A DNA stretch of 64,000 nt, taken from NCBI RefSeq assembly GCF_016722785.1, contig NZ_JAEQNE010000003.1:433001-497000 (forward strand), given 5' to 3'. Below, piece by piece: positions 19,589 through 28,431 of the stretch (the stretch's first letter is position 1; the number at the start of each line of letters is the position of its first letter). The notes under the pieces are model-generated. The model did not search any database. It saw only the letters and a program-made list of their open reading frames with translations, and was not told the DNA's origin. The position numbers were made by a program, and so were the translations under genes. Origin of the DNA: Ramlibacter monticola (GTDB lineage: Bacteria > Pseudomonadota > Gammaproteobacteria > Burkholderiales > Burkholderiaceae_C).

Positions 19589-20131
19589 GTCGGCAGCCTC
19601 CTGCTGCCGGTGCCGCTGGTGCAGCGCGTGCCCGAGCGCGGCCATGGACTCGCTGTCGCGCCCGAGGACCTTCTGTGCCAGCGGCAGGAAGTGTTCTTCC
19701 TCGAAATGCGCATGCGCGAAGAAGTGTTGCACCATGTCCTGGATCAGCGCCGCATCCATGGCGCGGACTTCACCGCGCGCCACCGCTTCCACCTCCGGCT
19801 GCAGCTGGGCCCAGCGGGCCTCCATGTCGCGGTGTTCGCCCACGAGCTGGTCCACCATCGCACGCACCTTGTCGAACTCGGGGCCGGATTCGGCCGCGCG
19901 CAGCACCGCGGGGAAGAGCTCGTTCTCCTCTTCCGCGTGGTGTCTACTGACGCCGTGGCCGAACATCTTCAACAGGTCGTTGGCCATCACGCGCGCCTTC
20001 GCCGCGGCTTCGACCAGTTCCGGCAGGTAGAGCGCGGAATGCAGCTGCGCCACGAAGTCGTGGTGGCATTCGGAAAAGCCCGCAAGCGAAGCGTCGATGT
20101 GGACCGGATGGGGGCTGTCGGTGTAGGGCAT
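19583..20131 (-). CDS. Hemerythrin HHE-domain protein
   Basis: The 182-residue helical protein has the di-iron ligand pattern of hemerythrins: ECHHDF near residue 22, RHHAEEENELFP, LVGEHRDMEARW and HAHFEEEHFLPLA. Such proteins bind oxygen or iron or sense redox state in the cytoplasm; the specific job is not readable. No signal peptide. It is convergent with parA and shares its terminator hairpin. Confidence 0.85.
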   Translation of the reverse strand: MPYTDSPHPVHIDASLAGFSECHHDFVAQLHSALYLPELVEAAAKARVMANDLLKMFGHGVSRHHAEEENELFPAVLRAAESGPEFDKVRAMVDQLVGEHRDMEARWAQLQPEVEAVARGEVRAMDAALIQDMVQHFFAHAHFEEEHFLPLAQKVLGRDSESMAALGHALHQRHRQQEAADA

Positions 20132-20285
20132 GGCAGGCTCGTGTTGCGCGCAGGTCTTTCGCGATTCAATCTACTGGCCGGGATGCCGCATCGAATGACC
20201 TGGATCAGTCCTCCATGTTGCACATCGTCACCATTCCGGCGAATCCGGTGAAAGTGCGCGCTTCGCGGGATCGCGTGCCCCGGAG

Positions 20286-21173
20286 CTATTTGCTCTTCGC
20301 CGCCTCCGAGTGAAGCCAGGCGAGAAAGGCTTCCACTGGCGGCCGCCGCGCATGGCGGGGCGGGTAGACCGCGAAATGCGCCTTGAGCTTCACGGCCTTG
20401 TCCAGGCCGAACACGGGCCTCAGCTTGCCATCCGCCAGGTGCCCGGCCGCGATGGTGGTGCTTTCGAGGGCCACGCCGAGGCCCTGCATGGCCGCGTCGA
20501 GCGCCATCTGCGCCCGGTCGAAGCGAACCGCGAAGCGCTCGGGCGCGCGCTGGTCCGAGACGGCGGCAAACCAGTCTGACCACTGCACCACGCTCACGTT
20601 GCTCTGGATCAGCGGCAACTCCAGCAGCTGCTCCAGGCGCTTGAGGCGGTGCTCGCGGATGAACGAGGGGCTCGCGAGCGGCACGATGCGCTCCTCGAAC
20701 AGCGGCTCCACTTCCAGGCCCGGCCACTGCGGCACGCCGTAGCGGATGTCGATGTCCGCCTGCCCCAGCGCGAAGTCGCTGTGCGTGTGCGCCGCCGAGA
20801 GGTTCAGCGAAATGGCGGGATACGCCTGCGCGAAGGCGCGCAGGCGCGGCATGAGCCAGAGGCTCGCGATGCTGGGCGCCGAGTGCACGTAGAGGCTGTT
20901 GCTGACCCCGTGCCGCAGGTCCTCGGTCGCCGAACTGAGGGCCGCCAGGGCCCCGCCGACGCGCGCCAGGTACTGCTCGCCCGCGACGCTCAGGCGCACT
21001 CCATGGGCACTGCGCTCGAACAGGCGCACGCCGAGCTCCGACTCCAGCCGTGCGACCTGGTGGCTGATGGCGGACGCGGTGAGGTGCAGTTCCGCCGCCG
21101 CAAGGGCGAAGCTGCGCCGGCGTGCAACGGCCTCGAAGGCCAGCAGGTTGGTGACGGGCGGGACGGCAGCCAT
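20286..21173 (-). CDS. LysR-family transcriptional regulator (GcvA-like)
   Basis: The 295-residue product has the N-terminal winged helix (LLAFEAVARRRSFALAAAEL, SAISHQVARLESELGVRLFER) and the effector-binding domain with IDIRYGVPQWPGLEVEPLF, as in GcvA-type regulators. It is transcribed away from the SDR-TRAP-transketolase operon across a 117-base gap with dyad symmetry. The usual reading is that it controls this operon in response to a pathway metabolite; that is inference from the divergent arrangement. Confidence 0.9.
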   Translation of the reverse strand: MAAVPPVTNLLAFEAVARRRSFALAAAELHLTASAISHQVARLESELGVRLFERSAHGVRLSVAGEQYLARVGGALAALSSATEDLRHGVSNSLYVHSAPSIASLWLMPRLRAFAQAYPAISLNLSAAHTHSDFALGQADIDIRYGVPQWPGLEVEPLFEERIVPLASPSFIREHRLKRLEQLLELPLIQSNVSVVQWSDWFAAVSDQRAPERFAVRFDRAQMALDAAMQGLGVALESTTIAAGHLADGKLRPVFGLDKAVKLKAHFAVYPPRHARRPPVEAFLAWLHSEAAKSK

Positions 21174-21192
21174 AGGGTCAACCCCGGTGTCA

Positions 21193-21209
21193 GATGACGA
21201 ACCGTCATC
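21193..21209. promoter_or_regulatory. Candidate LysR operator
   Basis: GATGAC and GTCATC form a perfect inverted repeat around five bases in the divergent gap, 20 bases from the LysR start. A second palindrome, GATATATC at 21220-21227, is nearer the SDR gene. LysR-type regulators bind such dyads between divergent genes. Confidence 0.45.
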
Positions 21210-21290
21210 CTAGCGTGAAGATATATCGCTTGTCTTCAGCTTGGGCGGCACCGACCATTCGCCCACGCCAACCCACCTGGAGACTTCCCG

Positions 21291-22040
21291 ATGCTTCTGA
21301 AAGACAAGGTCGCCGTCATCACCGGCGGCGCCGGCCCCAACGGGCTGGGCTTCGCGACCGCCCGCCTCATGGCGGAGCAGGGCGCGAGGATCGCGATCCT
21401 CGACCTCGCGCGCGCCGAGCCCGAGGCCGCCGCCGCGCGCCTGGGAAGCGGCCACATCGGCCTGGTCGCGGACGTGACCGACAAGGCCTCGTGCGAAGCC
21501 GCCGTCGCCGCCGTGCTGCAGACCCTCGGCCGCATCGACGTGCTGGTCAACAACGCCGGCATCACGCAGCCGGTGAAGACGCTGGACATCACCGGCGCCG
21601 ACTACGACCGCATCCTGGACGTGAGCCTGCGCGGCACGCTGTACATGTCGCAGGCCGTGCTGCCCGCGATGCGCGGCGCCCGCAGCGGCTCCATCGTCTG
21701 CATCTCCTCCGTCTCCGCGCAGCGCGGCGGCGGGATCTTCGGCGGCCCGCACTACTCCGCCGCCAAGGCCGGCGTGCTGGGGCTGGCGAAGGCGATGGCG
21801 CGCGAATTCGGCATCGACGGCATCCGCGTCAACAGCGTCACGCCGGGCCTGATCGAGACCGACATCACGCAGGGCAAGCTGACCGAAACGAAGAAGGCCG
21901 AGATCGCGGAATCCATCCCGCTCGCCCGCCTGGGCCGGGCCGCGGACGTGGCGGGCGCCTGCGTGTTCCTGGCCAGCGAACTCTCCGCCTATTGCACCGG
22001 CATCACGCTCGACGTGAACGGCGGCATGTTGATCCACTGA
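21291..22040 (+). CDS. Short-chain dehydrogenase/reductase
   Basis: The 249-residue length is classic SDR. The cofactor motif is TGGAGPNGLGFATA, followed by VLVNNAGI, the catalytic Ser in SIVCISS, YSAAKAG with the Tyr and Lys, and a PGLIETD loop. GGAG upstream fixes the start. It is the first gene of the operon with the TRAP transporter and split transketolase, so it likely oxidises the imported polyol or sugar, or reduces a ketose. Confidence 0.9.
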   Translation: MLLKDKVAVITGGAGPNGLGFATARLMAEQGARIAILDLARAEPEAAAARLGSGHIGLVADVTDKASCEAAVAAVLQTLGRIDVLVNNAGITQPVKTLDITGADYDRILDVSLRGTLYMSQAVLPAMRGARSGSIVCISSVSAQRGGGIFGGPHYSAAKAGVLGLAKAMAREFGIDGIRVNSVTPGLIETDITQGKLTETKKAEIAESIPLARLGRAADVAGACVFLASELSAYCTGITLDVNGGMLIH

Positions 22041-22071
22041 AGACCCACCCGATTCCCGAGGAGACAAACCC

Positions 22072-23055
22072 ATGCACCGTTTCACTTTCACGCGCGCCCT
22101 GCTGGCGCTCGCCGTCGCCGCTGCGCTCCCGATGGCCGCCCATGCGCAAGCGGTCAAGTTCACGCTGGGCCACGGCGCAGCCCCCGGCAACCCGCGCCAC
22201 GAAGCAGCGGTGCGCTTCGCGGAGCTGGTGAAGACGAAGACCTCGGGGCGCATCGAAGTCCAGGTGGCCCATTCGGCCCAGCTGGGCGACGACGCCGCGA
22301 TGGTCACCGCGCTGCGGACCGGCGCACTGGACCTGTCCGCGAACTCGCAGGGCGCGGTGGCGAATGCCGTCCCCGAGTACGCCGCCTATGGCATGCCCTT
22401 CCTGTTCGCGAGCCCAGCGCAGGCCTTCAAGGTCCTGGACGGCCCCCTCGGCAAGGAGCTGGCCGATCGCTCGGCGGACAAGGGCATGGTGGTCCTCGGC
22501 TACTGGGACAACGGCATCCGGCAGATGACCAACAGCAAGCGGCCCCTGGCGAAGGTCGAGGACGTGAAAGGCCTGAAGATGCGCACCCCGCCCGACACGG
22601 TGCTGGTGGAGATCATGCAGGCACTCGGTGCGGACGCGCAGCAGATCAAGTTCTCCGAGCTGTACGTCGCCCTGCAGCAGGGCGTGGTGGACGGCCAGGA
22701 GAACCCGCTGGCGAACATCCAAGCCAGCAAGCTGTACGAAGTGCAGAAGCATCTCGCGCTCACGAACCACCAGTTCCAGATGACGCCCTTCCTCATGAGC
22801 AAGAGGACCTGGGACAAGCTGGCCCCGGCGGATCGCAAGGTGGTGCAGGACGCCGCCGCCGAAGCCACCGCGCTGCAGCGCCGACTCTCCGCGGAAGCGG
22901 AGGCGAAGCTGCTTGCCGACCTCAAGGCGCAGGGCGTGCAGGTCACGACGGTGGACCGGAATGCTTTTGCGGCCGCCACCCAGAAGGTGACCGACAAGTG
23001 GCTGGCGGGCCCCATCGGCCCCTATCTCCGCAAGATCGTCAGCGCGGCGCACTGA
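22072..23055 (+). CDS. TRAP transporter solute-binding protein, DctP family
   Basis: The 327-residue product has a signal peptide ending at AHAQ (about residue 26) and the DctP body, with GYWDNGIRQMTNSKRPL, the GLKMRTPPD segment that holds the ligand-anchoring Arg, and QQGVVDGQENPLANI. It would bind the substrate in the periplasm and hand it to the DctQM membrane pair that follows. DctP proteins usually bind carboxylates; in this operon a sugar acid or related compound is possible. Confidence 0.92.
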   Translation: MHRFTFTRALLALAVAAALPMAAHAQAVKFTLGHGAAPGNPRHEAAVRFAELVKTKTSGRIEVQVAHSAQLGDDAAMVTALRTGALDLSANSQGAVANAVPEYAAYGMPFLFASPAQAFKVLDGPLGKELADRSADKGMVVLGYWDNGIRQMTNSKRPLAKVEDVKGLKMRTPPDTVLVEIMQALGADAQQIKFSELYVALQQGVVDGQENPLANIQASKLYEVQKHLALTNHQFQMTPFLMSKRTWDKLAPADRKVVQDAAAEATALQRRLSAEAEAKLLADLKAQGVQVTTVDRNAFAAATQKVTDKWLAGPIGPYLRKIVSAAH

Positions 23056-23070
23056 GGGCAGGAGGTTCCC

Positions 23071-23589
23071 GTGAACGTCTTCATTGCTTCCGTCGACCGC
23101 GCCATCGGCGCAGGTTGCCGCCTCGTCCTGTACGCGACGCTGGCAGTGACCTTCCTGATCCTGAGCGCGAACGTCGGCCTGCGCTACGCGATGGGCAGCA
23201 GCCTGGCCTGGGCCTCCGAGCTGCCCGAGCTGCTCTTCCCCTGGATCATCATGGCGGGCGTCGTGCTCGCCGCGCAAGGCGGCTCGCACATCGCGGTCGT
23301 CCTCCTGACCCAGAAGCTGGGGCCCAGCCGGCGCTGGGTGCTGGCCGGCGGAGCGCTCGTCGTGGCCGCGCTGTACCTGGGGCTCTGCTGGGCCGCATGG
23401 CCGCTGGCGGAGATTTCGGCGGACGAATACAGCCCGATCCTGCACGTCCCGGGCGCGGTCACCGTGGCCTGCCTGATGACCGGCTTCGTCCTGCTCGCGG
23501 TGACGACGCTGGTACGGATCCCCGCGCTGCTGGCCGCCGATGCGCCGGCCGCCGAAGACCCCGAACTGCACCTGGGAGTGTCCGCATGA
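23071..23589 (+). CDS. TRAP transporter small permease, DctQ family
   Basis: The 172-residue product has four transmembrane helices and the ELPELLFPWIIMAGVVLAAQ region typical of DctQ. It starts at a GTG with AGGAGG upstream and overlaps the next ATG by four bases. Confidence 0.9.
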   Translation: MNVFIASVDRAIGAGCRLVLYATLAVTFLILSANVGLRYAMGSSLAWASELPELLFPWIIMAGVVLAAQGGSHIAVVLLTQKLGPSRRWVLAGGALVVAALYLGLCWAAWPLAEISADEYSPILHVPGAVTVACLMTGFVLLAVTTLVRIPALLAADAPAAEDPELHLGVSA

Positions 23590-24845
23590 CCGTCCTCATC
23601 ATCGGCTTGTTCGTCGTCGCCGCGCTGGCGTCGATCCCGATCGCGCACGCGCTCGTCCTGTCGTCCGTCGGCGCCCTGCTGGTGCTGGGCAAGGTGCCGG
23701 TCGATCTCGCCGTGCAGCAGATGATTTCGCAGATGCAGAGCTTTCCTCTCATCGCGATCCCGTTCTTCATGTTGACGGGTGCGTTGATGGTCAGCGGCAA
23801 GCTGGGGCAGAGCCTGGTCAACCTGCTGTCGATGCTGATCGGCCGCGTCCACGGCGGCCCCGCGCAGGTGGGCGTGCTGTCGTCGACGATCTTCGGCGGC
23901 GTCTCCGGTTCGGCCGTGGCCGATGCCTCGGCGATCGGCTCGATGCTGATCCCCTGGCTGAAGAAGCTGGGCTATCCGGCGCCCTTCGCTGCGGGCACGC
24001 TGGCGGCGGCGGCCACGATCGACATCCTGATCCCGCCCTCCATCCCGATGATCGTCTACGCGCTGGTGTCGGGTGCATCGATCGGGGCCCTGTTCGTCGC
24101 GGGCATCCTGCCGGGCCTGCTGATGTGCGGCGGCTTCATGCTGGTCTGCTACGTGCAGGGCCGCCGCCGGGGCTTCCCGCGCGACGACTCGCCCTTCCAT
24201 TGGCAGGCCTTCGGCACGCAGCTGGTGCAAGCCGGCCCCGCGCTGGCCATGCCCGTGCTGATCATCGTGTTCCTGCGCTTCGGCATCGCGACGCCGACGG
24301 AAGTGAGCGTGATGTCGACCCTGTATGCCCTCGTGGTCTCGGGGCTGCTCTATCGCGACCTGAACCTCGCCAAGCTCCGGCACGCCGCGATCGAGGCGGG
24401 CATCTCCACCGGCGTGGTGCTCCTGATCATCATGGCGTCGAGCATCGTCGGCTGGATCGTGACCTACGAGCAGTTGCCCGCCGCATTCACGCGCTTCGCC
24501 ACCGAGACGCTGCAATCGCCGTGGCTGATCATCCTCGCGATGAACCTGATCATGCTCGCCACGGGCATGTTCATCGACCTGCCGGCGGCCGTGCTGCTGC
24601 TCACGCCGATGTTCGTGCCGCTGGCCGCCGCGGTCGGCATGGACACGATCCAGCTCGGGATCATGATGATCGTCAACCTGTCGATCGGCCTGTACCACCC
24701 GCCCATCGGCACCACCCTCTTCATCACCAGCTCCATCGCGAAGGTCCGCATCGGGGACGTGGTGATCGAGCTCATTCCCTTCTATCTCGTTGCCATCGGA
24801 TTGCTGCTGGGGTTTGCCTACCTGCCCTGGCTGACGTTGCGTTGA
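23586..24845 (+). CDS. TRAP transporter large permease, DctM family
   Basis: The 419-residue product has about eleven or twelve membrane helices. It shows the family segments IAIPFFMLTGALM, GGVSGSAVADASAIGSMLIP and ATIDILIPPSIPM. It overlaps the dctQ stop (ATGA), so the two are coupled. It forms the sodium-driven permease with DctQ. Confidence 0.93.
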   Translation: MTVLIIGLFVVAALASIPIAHALVLSSVGALLVLGKVPVDLAVQQMISQMQSFPLIAIPFFMLTGALMVSGKLGQSLVNLLSMLIGRVHGGPAQVGVLSSTIFGGVSGSAVADASAIGSMLIPWLKKLGYPAPFAAGTLAAAATIDILIPPSIPMIVYALVSGASIGALFVAGILPGLLMCGGFMLVCYVQGRRRGFPRDDSPFHWQAFGTQLVQAGPALAMPVLIIVFLRFGIATPTEVSVMSTLYALVVSGLLYRDLNLAKLRHAAIEAGISTGVVLLIIMASSIVGWIVTYEQLPAAFTRFATETLQSPWLIILAMNLIMLATGMFIDLPAAVLLLTPMFVPLAAAVGMDTIQLGIMMIVNLSIGLYHPPIGTTLFITSSIAKVRIGDVVIELIPFYLVAIGLLLGFAYLPWLTLR

Positions 24846-24863
24846 ACTCCCGTGAGGATGAAC

Positions 24864-25709
24864 ATGAAAGAACTCCAGAACCTGCGCCAGAGCGCCTACC
24901 GCATCCGGCGCTATGCGCTGCGCATGGGTGAGGTCCAGGGCCAGGGCTACATCGGCCAGGCGCTCGGCTACGCCGACGTGCTGGCCGTCGCCTACCGTCA
25001 CGCGCTGCGCCTGCGGCCGTCGGAGCCGCAGTGGGAGGGGCGCGACCGCTTCCTGCTCTCGCATGGCCACTACGCGATCGCGTTCTACGCCGCGCTGATC
25101 GAGGCCGGCGTGATCCCGGAAAGCGAACTGGACACCTATGGCAGCGACGACAGCCGGCTGCCGATGTCGGGAATGGCCACTTACACGCCGGGCATGGAGA
25201 TCTCCGGCGGCTCGCTGGGCCAGGGCCTGCCCATTGCGGTGGGCATGGCCCTGGGGCTGCGGCGCAAGGAAAACCCCGCCTTCGTCTACAACTCCATGTC
25301 GGACGGGGAGCTCGACGAAGGCTCCACGTGGGAAGCCGCGATGGCCGCGGCGCACCACGGGCTCTCCAACCTCGTGTGCCTGGTGGACATCAACAACCAG
25401 CAGGCGGACGGCCCCTCGGGCAAGGTGCTGGGCTTCGAACCGCTGGCGGACAAGTGGGCGGCCTTCGGCTGGCACGTGCAGCGCGTCGACGGCAACGACC
25501 TGGCCGCGGTGCTGGAGGCCTTCGATGCGGCGCGCGCACTGCGCGAGGCCAGGCCACGCGTCATCCTCTTCGACACGCTGATGGGCAAGGGCGTCCCCTT
25601 CCTGGAGCAGCGCGAGAAGAACCACTTCATCCGCGTCGATCCGCCGGAATGGCAGGAAGCCATCCGCATCCTCGACGAATCGCAGCAGACCGAAGGAGTC
25701 CCCGCATGA
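24864..25709 (+). CDS. Transketolase, N-terminal (thiamine diphosphate) subunit
   Basis: The 281-residue product covers the TPP-binding half of transketolase: FLLSHGHYAIAFYAAL, SGGSLGQGLPIAVGMALG and the cofactor region SDGELDEGSTWEAA with NNQQADG. In split transketolases this half pairs with a separate pyrimidine-binding subunit, encoded here by the next gene. GAGGA before ATG 24864 favours it over 24852 or 24858. Within the operon it would move a two-carbon unit from a ketose or a phosphate ester of it. Confidence 0.9.
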   Translation: MKELQNLRQSAYRIRRYALRMGEVQGQGYIGQALGYADVLAVAYRHALRLRPSEPQWEGRDRFLLSHGHYAIAFYAALIEAGVIPESELDTYGSDDSRLPMSGMATYTPGMEISGGSLGQGLPIAVGMALGLRRKENPAFVYNSMSDGELDEGSTWEAAMAAAHHGLSNLVCLVDINNQQADGPSGKVLGFEPLADKWAAFGWHVQRVDGNDLAAVLEAFDAARALREARPRVILFDTLMGKGVPFLEQREKNHFIRVDPPEWQEAIRILDESQQTEGVPA

Positions 25710-26713
25710 ACACCGCCGTCGCCGAAAAGAAGCCGCGCCTCACGACCTCCGCCATGATCGCCTCGATCGCCGCCGAAGGGCAGCGCGTCAAGGCGGCGCC
25801 CTTCGGCAAGGCCCTCGTCGAACTGGCGGCGACCCGCCCCGATATCGTCGGCATGACGGCGGACCTCGCCAAGTACACCGACCTGCACCTGTTCGCCCAG
25901 GCCTATCCCGAGCGCTTCTTCCAGATGGGGATGGCCGAGCAGCTCCTGATGGGGGCGGCCGGCGGGCTCGCCAAGGAAGGCCTCGTGCCATTCGCCACCA
26001 CCTATGCGGTGTTCGGCACGCGCCGCGCGTACGACTTCATCCACCAGGTCATCGCCGAGGAAAACCTGAACGTCAAGATGTGCTGCGCCCTGCCGGGACT
26101 CACCACGGGCTATGGACCGAGCCACCAGGCGACGGAGGACATCGCGATGATGCGCGGGATCCCGGGGCTCACCATCGTCGATCCCTGCGACGCGCTCGAC
26201 ATCGAGCAGGCCGTGCCGCAGATCGCCGCGCACCAGGGGCCGGTGTACATGCGCCTGCTGCGCGGCAACGTGCCGCTGGTGCTGGACGAGTACGACTACC
26301 GGTTCGAGCTCGGCAAGGCAAAGCTGCTGCGCGATGGCGCCGACGTCCTGGTGATCTCGAGCGGCTTCCTGACCATGCGCGCCCTCGAGGTCGCGCGCGA
26401 TCTGGCCGCCGACAAGGTGGACGTCGCCGTGCTGCATTGCCCGACGATCAAGCCGCTCGACGAGGCCGCCATCGTGGAAGCGGTGCGCTACCGGCATCGC
26501 CTCGTCGTGGTGGCGGAGAACCACTCCATCGTGGGCGGGCTCGGCGAAGCGGTGGCGAGCACCCTGCTGCGGCACCGCGTGCAGCCGGCCGGCTTCCAGC
26601 TGGCGGGTCTGCCGGATGCCTTCCTCGATGCGGGCGCGCTGCCGACCCTGCACGAGCGCTACGGCATCAGCCGCGAGGCACTGGGCGCGCGCATCAAGCG
26701 CTGGCTGGACTGA
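25706..26713 (+). CDS. Transketolase, C-terminal (pyrimidine-binding) subunit
   Basis: The 335-residue product has the pyrimidine-binding domain (MTADLAKYTDL, FFQMGMAEQLLMGAAGGLA, TTGYGPSHQATEDIAMMRG) and the C-terminal domain (KLLRDGADVLVISSG, VVVAENHSIVGGLGEAVA). It overlaps the N-terminal subunit gene by four bases. Together they make one complete transketolase. The 3' end overlaps the convergent gene by 20 bases. Confidence 0.9.
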   Translation: MNTAVAEKKPRLTTSAMIASIAAEGQRVKAAPFGKALVELAATRPDIVGMTADLAKYTDLHLFAQAYPERFFQMGMAEQLLMGAAGGLAKEGLVPFATTYAVFGTRRAYDFIHQVIAEENLNVKMCCALPGLTTGYGPSHQATEDIAMMRGIPGLTIVDPCDALDIEQAVPQIAAHQGPVYMRLLRGNVPLVLDEYDYRFELGKAKLLRDGADVLVISSGFLTMRALEVARDLAADKVDVAVLHCPTIKPLDEAAIVEAVRYRHRLVVVAENHSIVGGLGEAVASTLLRHRVQPAGFQLAGLPDAFLDAGALPTLHERYGISREALGARIKRWLD

Positions 26714-27794
26714 GTCCACCCAGGCGCAGCCCGGTGAGGTTCATGCTCGCGAGGGTGAACTTCGAGCGCAGCTGCCCGCCCTCCAGGAACAGCTGGAGGG
26801 TGAGCCGCGCGGCGATCTCGCCGCAGCGCACCTCCGTGCCCCTCGCGCGCAGTACCGCGTCCCGGGCCGACAGGGCGCTCATTTCGACGGTGAGCCCCTG
26901 CCCCACGGCTTCCGAGTGGATGCGCACGGCGTTGCGTCCTTCGGCGCGCCCCACGAGATCGGCTTGCACGCCGGGTGCCGCGAGCCTGCCGTCGCCCGCT
27001 TGCACTTCGCCGGAGAGGGCCGTGCGACCGAGCAGCAGGCGCGCCTGCTCGGTCATGCCCAGCCCGCGCTCCACCAGGGCGTGGCCCAGCAGCCATTCGC
27101 CGAACGCCTGCAGTTGCAGCTTGCCGCGGTCCGTGACCCACGGCCCCAGCAAGGCGCCCCGCCGCTCGAACTCCACGCCGCAGACCGGCGCAGTCGGGAA
27201 CTGGTAGAGATAGCTGCGCCCGTTCGGCGCGTCGACGTAGAAGCCCATCCGGCTCACGCCCATGCGCGAATCGGGGCCCACGTGTTCCACCGTCGCGTCG
27301 TTGAAGTGGATCGCGCCCTGGCGGATCGGCACCGTGACGTCGGCGTCGAACAGCAGGTGGGCGTCGACGATCTTCCCTCGAAGGGTTCCGTCGGCCGCGG
27401 CGAGGGGCCCGAGGGACCAGGCGCTGCTGGCCGGCTCGCCCGCGGCGGCGGGGTTGGACCGCTGCGGAAGGATCACGGGCCCCTGCACCGTCACGCCCGA
27501 GAGTTCGGCACTCTCCGCGACCAGGGAGCCCAGGTGCGGCCGTCCGTCGTCGAAACGGACCTGCCCCGCGAGCTTGTGGACGGCAATGCGGCCGATCTCC
27601 AGCGTGAGGGGTCCGGACGCAAGACGCAGGGCCGTCGCCTCCAGCCTCCGGGCCCTGAACTCCAGCGCGCCATCCTGCGCGGAACTCCACGCGAGGCCGT
27701 CGAGCAGGCAACGGTTGCCGGTCTCCGGGTCCGTCGCTCCGAGCTCCAGGCCCAGGACGCGGTCGAGGAGCGAGGGCGGGAGCGCGGTGGTCAT
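26694..27794 (-). CDS. Large hypothetical protein, repetitive beta-rich
   Basis: The 366-residue protein has no signal peptide or membrane segment. Its sequence is mostly alternating hydrophobic and polar, with repeated short strand-turn units such as LASGPLTLEIGRIAV, GVTVQGPVIL and LLGPWVTDRGKLQLQAFG, suggesting a beta-helix or AsmA-like barrel. No family was recognised. AGGAGA upstream supports the ATG at 27794. It reads into the end of the transketolase gene on the other strand. Confidence 0.65.
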   Translation of the reverse strand: MTTALPPSLLDRVLGLELGATDPETGNRCLLDGLAWSSAQDGALEFRARRLEATALRLASGPLTLEIGRIAVHKLAGQVRFDDGRPHLGSLVAESAELSGVTVQGPVILPQRSNPAAAGEPASSAWSLGPLAAADGTLRGKIVDAHLLFDADVTVPIRQGAIHFNDATVEHVGPDSRMGVSRMGFYVDAPNGRSYLYQFPTAPVCGVEFERRGALLGPWVTDRGKLQLQAFGEWLLGHALVERGLGMTEQARLLLGRTALSGEVQAGDGRLAAPGVQADLVGRAEGRNAVRIHSEAVGQGLTVEMSALSARDAVLRARGTEVRCGEIAARLTLQLFLEGGQLRSKFTLASMNLTGLRLGGLSPASA

Positions 27795-27864
27795 GGAATT
27801 CTCCTGCTGGCGAGGCTGACATTCTCCCCGGCCCCTGACCGCGGCGGGGGCCAACTCACGCCCA

Positions 27865-27882
27865 GCTAAGACAAGGCTCAGA
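27865..27882. promoter_or_regulatory. Candidate direct-repeat operator for an OmpR-type regulator
   Basis: GCTAAGA (27865-27871) and GCTCAGA (27876-27882) are spaced 11 bases start to start, upstream of the DUF4148 gene. Response regulators of the OmpR/QseB group bind such half-sites one helical turn apart. A GCTAAGACA copy also precedes the response regulator gene. Confidence 0.45.
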
Positions 27883-27984
27883 GTCGCCTAACGACCGGTT
27901 CCTACAGTGCACGCACGGCTGGCGCAGGCATCGAAGCCCTCCGCAGCCGGGAAGAAACCCCTTTTGCCACCGTGAGGAACCGTC

Positions 27985-28347
27985 ATGAACCGCTATCTTC
28001 TTGCTTCCCTCCTGGCCGTCGCCGCCGCCTCCACCAACGTGGCCTTCGCCGACGACCCCACGGTCGAGACGCACCGCTTCGTGCCCTCGATGACGCGCGC
28101 CGACGTGCAGGCCGAACTGCAGCAGTACAAGGCCGGCGGCGTGAACCCCTGGTCTACCAGCTACAACCCGCTGGCCCGCTTCACCAGCGGCAGGACTCGC
28201 GCGGACGTCACGGCCGAATACCTGCAGTCGCGCGACGAGGTCGCCGCCCTGAATGCGGAAGACAGCGGGTCGGCGTACCTGGCCGTGCAGGCGCGTCGCG
28301 TGGCGTCCACGCCGGTCCTGGCCGGCCGCGCGGTGGACATGCACTAG
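27985..28347 (+). CDS. DUF4148 exported protein
   Basis: The 120-residue product has a signal peptide ending at AFA (about residue 22). The DUF4148 pattern follows: MTRADVQAELQQYKAGGVNP, then STSYNPLARF, RTRADVTAEYLQSRDEVAAL and EDSGSAYLA. These small periplasmic proteins are common in Burkholderiales and have no known function. The gene sits immediately upstream of a two-component system and shares a GCTAAGACA element with it, so it is probably in its regulon. Confidence 0.9.
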   Translation: MNRYLLASLLAVAAASTNVAFADDPTVETHRFVPSMTRADVQAELQQYKAGGVNPWSTSYNPLARFTSGRTRADVTAEYLQSRDEVAALNAEDSGSAYLAVQARRVASTPVLAGRAVDMH

Positions 28348-28355
28348 CGCGCAGG

Positions 28356-28379
28356 GGAGGGGCCGAGCTTGGCCCCTCC
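28356..28379 (+). terminator. Hairpin after the DUF4148 gene
   Basis: A perfect 9-bp stem (GGAGGGGCC at 28356-28364 with GGCCCCTCC at 28371-28379) and six-base loop, nine bases after the stop codon. No long T-run follows. It separates the DUF4148 gene from the two-component operon. Confidence 0.65.
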
Positions 28380-28388
28380 TCATGTCCG

Positions 28389-28397
28389 GCTAAGACA
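28389..28397. promoter_or_regulatory. GCTAAGACA element upstream of the response regulator
   Basis: GCTAAGACA repeats exactly the first nine bases of the direct-repeat site before the DUF4148 gene (27865-27873). It lies 35 bases before the response regulator start and suggests autoregulation. Confidence 0.4.
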
Positions 28398-28431
28398 GCG
28401 GTGCTAGTGTGTGCGTCCGGGAGTGGCGATC

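Noticed and set aside
23184..25625. 813-codon minus-strand frame opposite the TRAP and transketolase genes
   Set aside because: Low-complexity composition and complete overlap with conserved genes on the plus strand.
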